Part shown: piece by piece, positions 30,901 through 32,809 of the stretch
Position numbering within the stretch: the stretch's first letter is position 1
Layout of the letters: every line of letters begins with the position of its first letter
Origin: Physocladia obscura
Lineage: Eukaryota; Chytridiomycota; Chytridiomycetes; Chytridiales; Chytriomycetaceae
Length of the DNA: 32,809 bases
Reading direction: 5' to 3'
NCBI GenBank assembly: GCA_027596945.1
Contig: JADGJH010000083.1
Span: 1-32,809 of the forward strand
The notes under the pieces: model-generated
The model's input: only the letters and a program-made list of their open reading frames with translations
Databases searched by the model: none
Told to the model about the DNA's origin: nothing
Program-made: the position numbers and the translations under genes

Positions 30901-32809
30901 TAAAAAATTCAATTTATGGGATATTTTTCGTAGTCGAAGACCTTCCGACAAAATGCTTCAATCCAAAAATAACGATACGTCTTTGATCGATGCTACTCTT
31001 GTCGAATCGTTGAGACCCCCTTTTAGTGACACTCAAGCCATTTCAAAAACATCTAAACAAAAAATGGCAACAAGCAATCGAAAAAAAAGTGAAATTGCTA
31101 CTGTTACATTTCCAAAAAAGAAATCGTCAGTTCGACAACGCGCATCAAGTTCTGTCTATGAATCAGATGAGGTTCTTCGGTCGTTGTCATCTCTTGGATC
31201 AAGTATGAAGTTGAATGACGATGTGCGAAAATGGCGATCAGCTTCAAGAGACGAAAATTCAGCGCCTTTAAAACTCAGACGCCAGTCAGCCAGAAGTATT
31301 TCAGTTACTGGTTTCCCAACCAGAGTGAGGCGAAGAAACATATCGCCACCAGATCAAATTTCTGATAACCGAATTGGTAAAAATGCCAAGTCTCCAAAAA
31401 AAAAAAGTAAAAGCTTGTCGCGGAGTGTCAAAGAAACTGGATCTTCGGATTCTTTGCCCAAAGCTCCTGTATTTGAAGTTTTTAACTCAGAAAAAGCGAT
31501 ATTAGACATCAGAAAGGTTTAAAATTGTTACTATTATTTATTTTTTAAATTATTTTTTAGAGAATTGAAGCATCTTTTAGACCACCTGGCGCACCAATTT
31601 TATCTATTAGCCATGTTTATACAGATCATCCTACGGAGTTTTTGCAATGCCCAAAGGTGACCTGCAATTTTATTTTTATGCCACTTTTATTTATTGTTCA
31701 ACATTCTAAAGAGTGAGCAATTACGCCGCAAAGAGCTCGAAGCGATAAACTTTTATGTCATCTTATACTATAACGGCAAAGAGATAACACGAACCGTGCC
31801 TCAGTCAATGGATGTTGAAAAATTTACTTTAACATTTAAAGGCATCGAAACAATAGCTATCGATGAATCTGGGATAGATTCTAAAGAAGCACGGCTTGAA
31901 GAAGCCAATATTTTTGGTGCTAGAGTTAAAGAGAAGCCAGAAAGCATCAAAATTGAAATATATGAAACAGTATGTGCTGTAGTTTGGTTAGAGCTTATTC
32001 TAATTTAGCTTTTCTAGCAGAATAACTACGGCAGCCAGTACCTTGGTGAAGTATTTATTGCAATTCCAGATGCTTGTGAGACTGTGCGGCATCATGATAG
32101 AGAACTGAGCAACATTACATTCAGTGGAAGACCATTTTTTCCAAGATACACTTCTCTGAATTCGGTTCAATTGATGAACAAATGGATAACTGGAACTTTA
32201 AAAATAAATGTGGCGTGGGGCGTTGATGGTGAAGGAAATAGTCTTGGACCACCAATAAAATAGTGAGTTAAATTGATACCGGCTTGGAAAATCTAATTTT
32301 ACCAAAACAGTAACCGGCTAAAGTCATTTGATGGAAAATTTAAATATACTGATCCGTTATTTATTAAAGGAAATTCCGGTCTTTTAAACATTCGAAAGTT
32401 GATGGACTGGGTTATGGATGTGAAGTTTGATCCAAATGACCCCAGAAACTCTGATGTTTTGCAGATGAAGCAACTCGTTCAAATGGGTGGTAGCGAAGGA
32501 TTATCCTTTCACGAATGTTGGTCCCAACGCAAGTATTTTCGTTTAAACATTCCAAATAGAATATGGGAAATGGCGCTGGGCATAGGGGTCGGTAACAAAT
32601 AGCTTCTGCTTCTCTCATAATAATATTAATAACAATTAGATTGATGCGAAATTACAAACTAAACGGCTTGTTTTAATGAAAAAACGATACAGAAAGGAAG
32701 TTTCAGTAAAAGCTCCGATTCCGCTTGATGATTCAGAAATTAGTGACACGCTCTTTGAAAAAATCGCAAATCCTTTAGAGGATGATGTAGGATTTCTTAT
32801 TTAAAACCC
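27957..32809 (+). CDS. CC2D2A: CC2D2A homologue (ciliary transition zone), 3' end outside window
   Basis: Fifteen in-frame exons: 27957-28277, 28328-28462, 28523-28615, 28661-29000, 29051-29148, 29204-29275, 29330-29439, 29501-29942, 29993-30829, 30884-31516, 31561-31656, 31712-31969, 32021-32262, 32311-32587 and 32640-32786, about 1367 residues. The N-terminal half is Lys/Glu/Ser-rich with basic runs. A predicted coiled coil covers about 640-770 (LLELEEIHDAKMEQKRKQYK). The CC2D2A N-terminal C2 domain is at about 1030-1165 (FYVILYYNGKEITRT, IKIEIYE, YLGEVFIAIP). A conserved segment with LMDWVMDVKFDPNDPRN and a basic helix with RLVLMKKRYRKE follow. CC2D2A is part of the MKS/B9 module at the ciliary transition zone. 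After 32786 a GTAGGA donor or a stop at 32802-32804 follows; the second C2 and transglutaminase-like domains are expected further right. The start could instead be the ATG at 28035. Confidence 0.85.
30242..30271 (+). other. 30-nt in-frame GT...AG segment within a CC2D2A exon
   Basis: Begins GTAAAAAAAA, ends GTTTATCAG, length divisible by three and free of stops. It could be retained as VKKKLKSVYQ or be an ultra-short intron. It is shorter than any other intron in the window (next shortest 44 nt), so I kept it as coding. Confidence 0.3.

Noticed and set aside
1..32809. CRISPR array, operon-type promoters or Shine-Dalgarno sites
   Set aside because: The window is eukaryotic with spliced genes; no regularly spaced repeats with unique spacers were seen.

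Overview
The window is nuclear DNA of a eukaryote with short spliceosomal introns (about 44-126 bp) and AT-rich intergenic DNA. It carries fungal-type housekeeping genes (a Yip1 homologue, prohibitin 1, a Bot1/mS45-like mitoribosomal protein, MAGOH) beside genes found only in organisms with cilia (a CC2D2A homologue of the transition zone and an STPGR/SHIPPO-repeat protein). That mixture fits a zoosporic fungus, most likely a chytrid. This is inference from gene content; no rRNA or marker gene is present to settle it. All exon models were built by hand from GT-AG sites with reading-frame checks, and no transcript data were available.

Layout. (1) 10-4584, minus strand: two adjacent paralogous membrane proteins, each with a signal peptide, a short Cys-containing ectodomain, one transmembrane segment with a Cys-rich juxtamembrane patch, and a long low-complexity tail; one tail is about 900 residues and Gln-rich. 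(2) 4585-5725: AT-rich DNA with no gene seen. (3) 5726-13159: a decayed Ty1/copia LTR retrotransposon with both LTRs, a GATTC target-site duplication, a primer-binding site for the anticodon half of initiator tRNA-Met, and broken gag and pol. Its leader holds an inserted block of about 2.3 kb with a broken DDE transposase on the minus strand and a convergent, unrecognised broken ORF set on the plus strand. (4) 13165-14321: AT-rich, no gene seen. (5) 14322-15971, minus: a mitochondrial ribosomal protein and a small Gln/Ala-rich helical protein. (6) 16129-18046, plus: STPGR/SHIPPO protein, seven exons. (7) 18254-19044, minus: MAGOH, five exons including a 15-nt last coding exon. (8) 19533-20639, plus: prohibitin 1. 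(9) 21009-25285, minus: a multidomain RNA-end-processing protein (2H phosphoesterase, TDP2-like EEP nuclease, poly(A)-polymerase-like nucleotidyltransferase, MJ1316 end-recognition domain) with an unrecognised C-terminal extension. (10) 25399-25989, plus: Cys-containing hypothetical protein, convergent with (11) YIP1 at 25995-26889, minus. (12) 26890-27956: no confident gene, but possible decayed minus-strand coding. (13) 27957 to the right edge, plus: CC2D2A, incomplete; its C-terminal part lies outside the window.

The genes are not an operon and most do unrelated jobs. The clearest functional theme is the two ciliary genes. The most unusual protein is the four-module RNA end-processing enzyme, whose parts could in principle open a 2',3'-cyclic phosphate, trim and extend an RNA end; that combined role is an inference from domain content.
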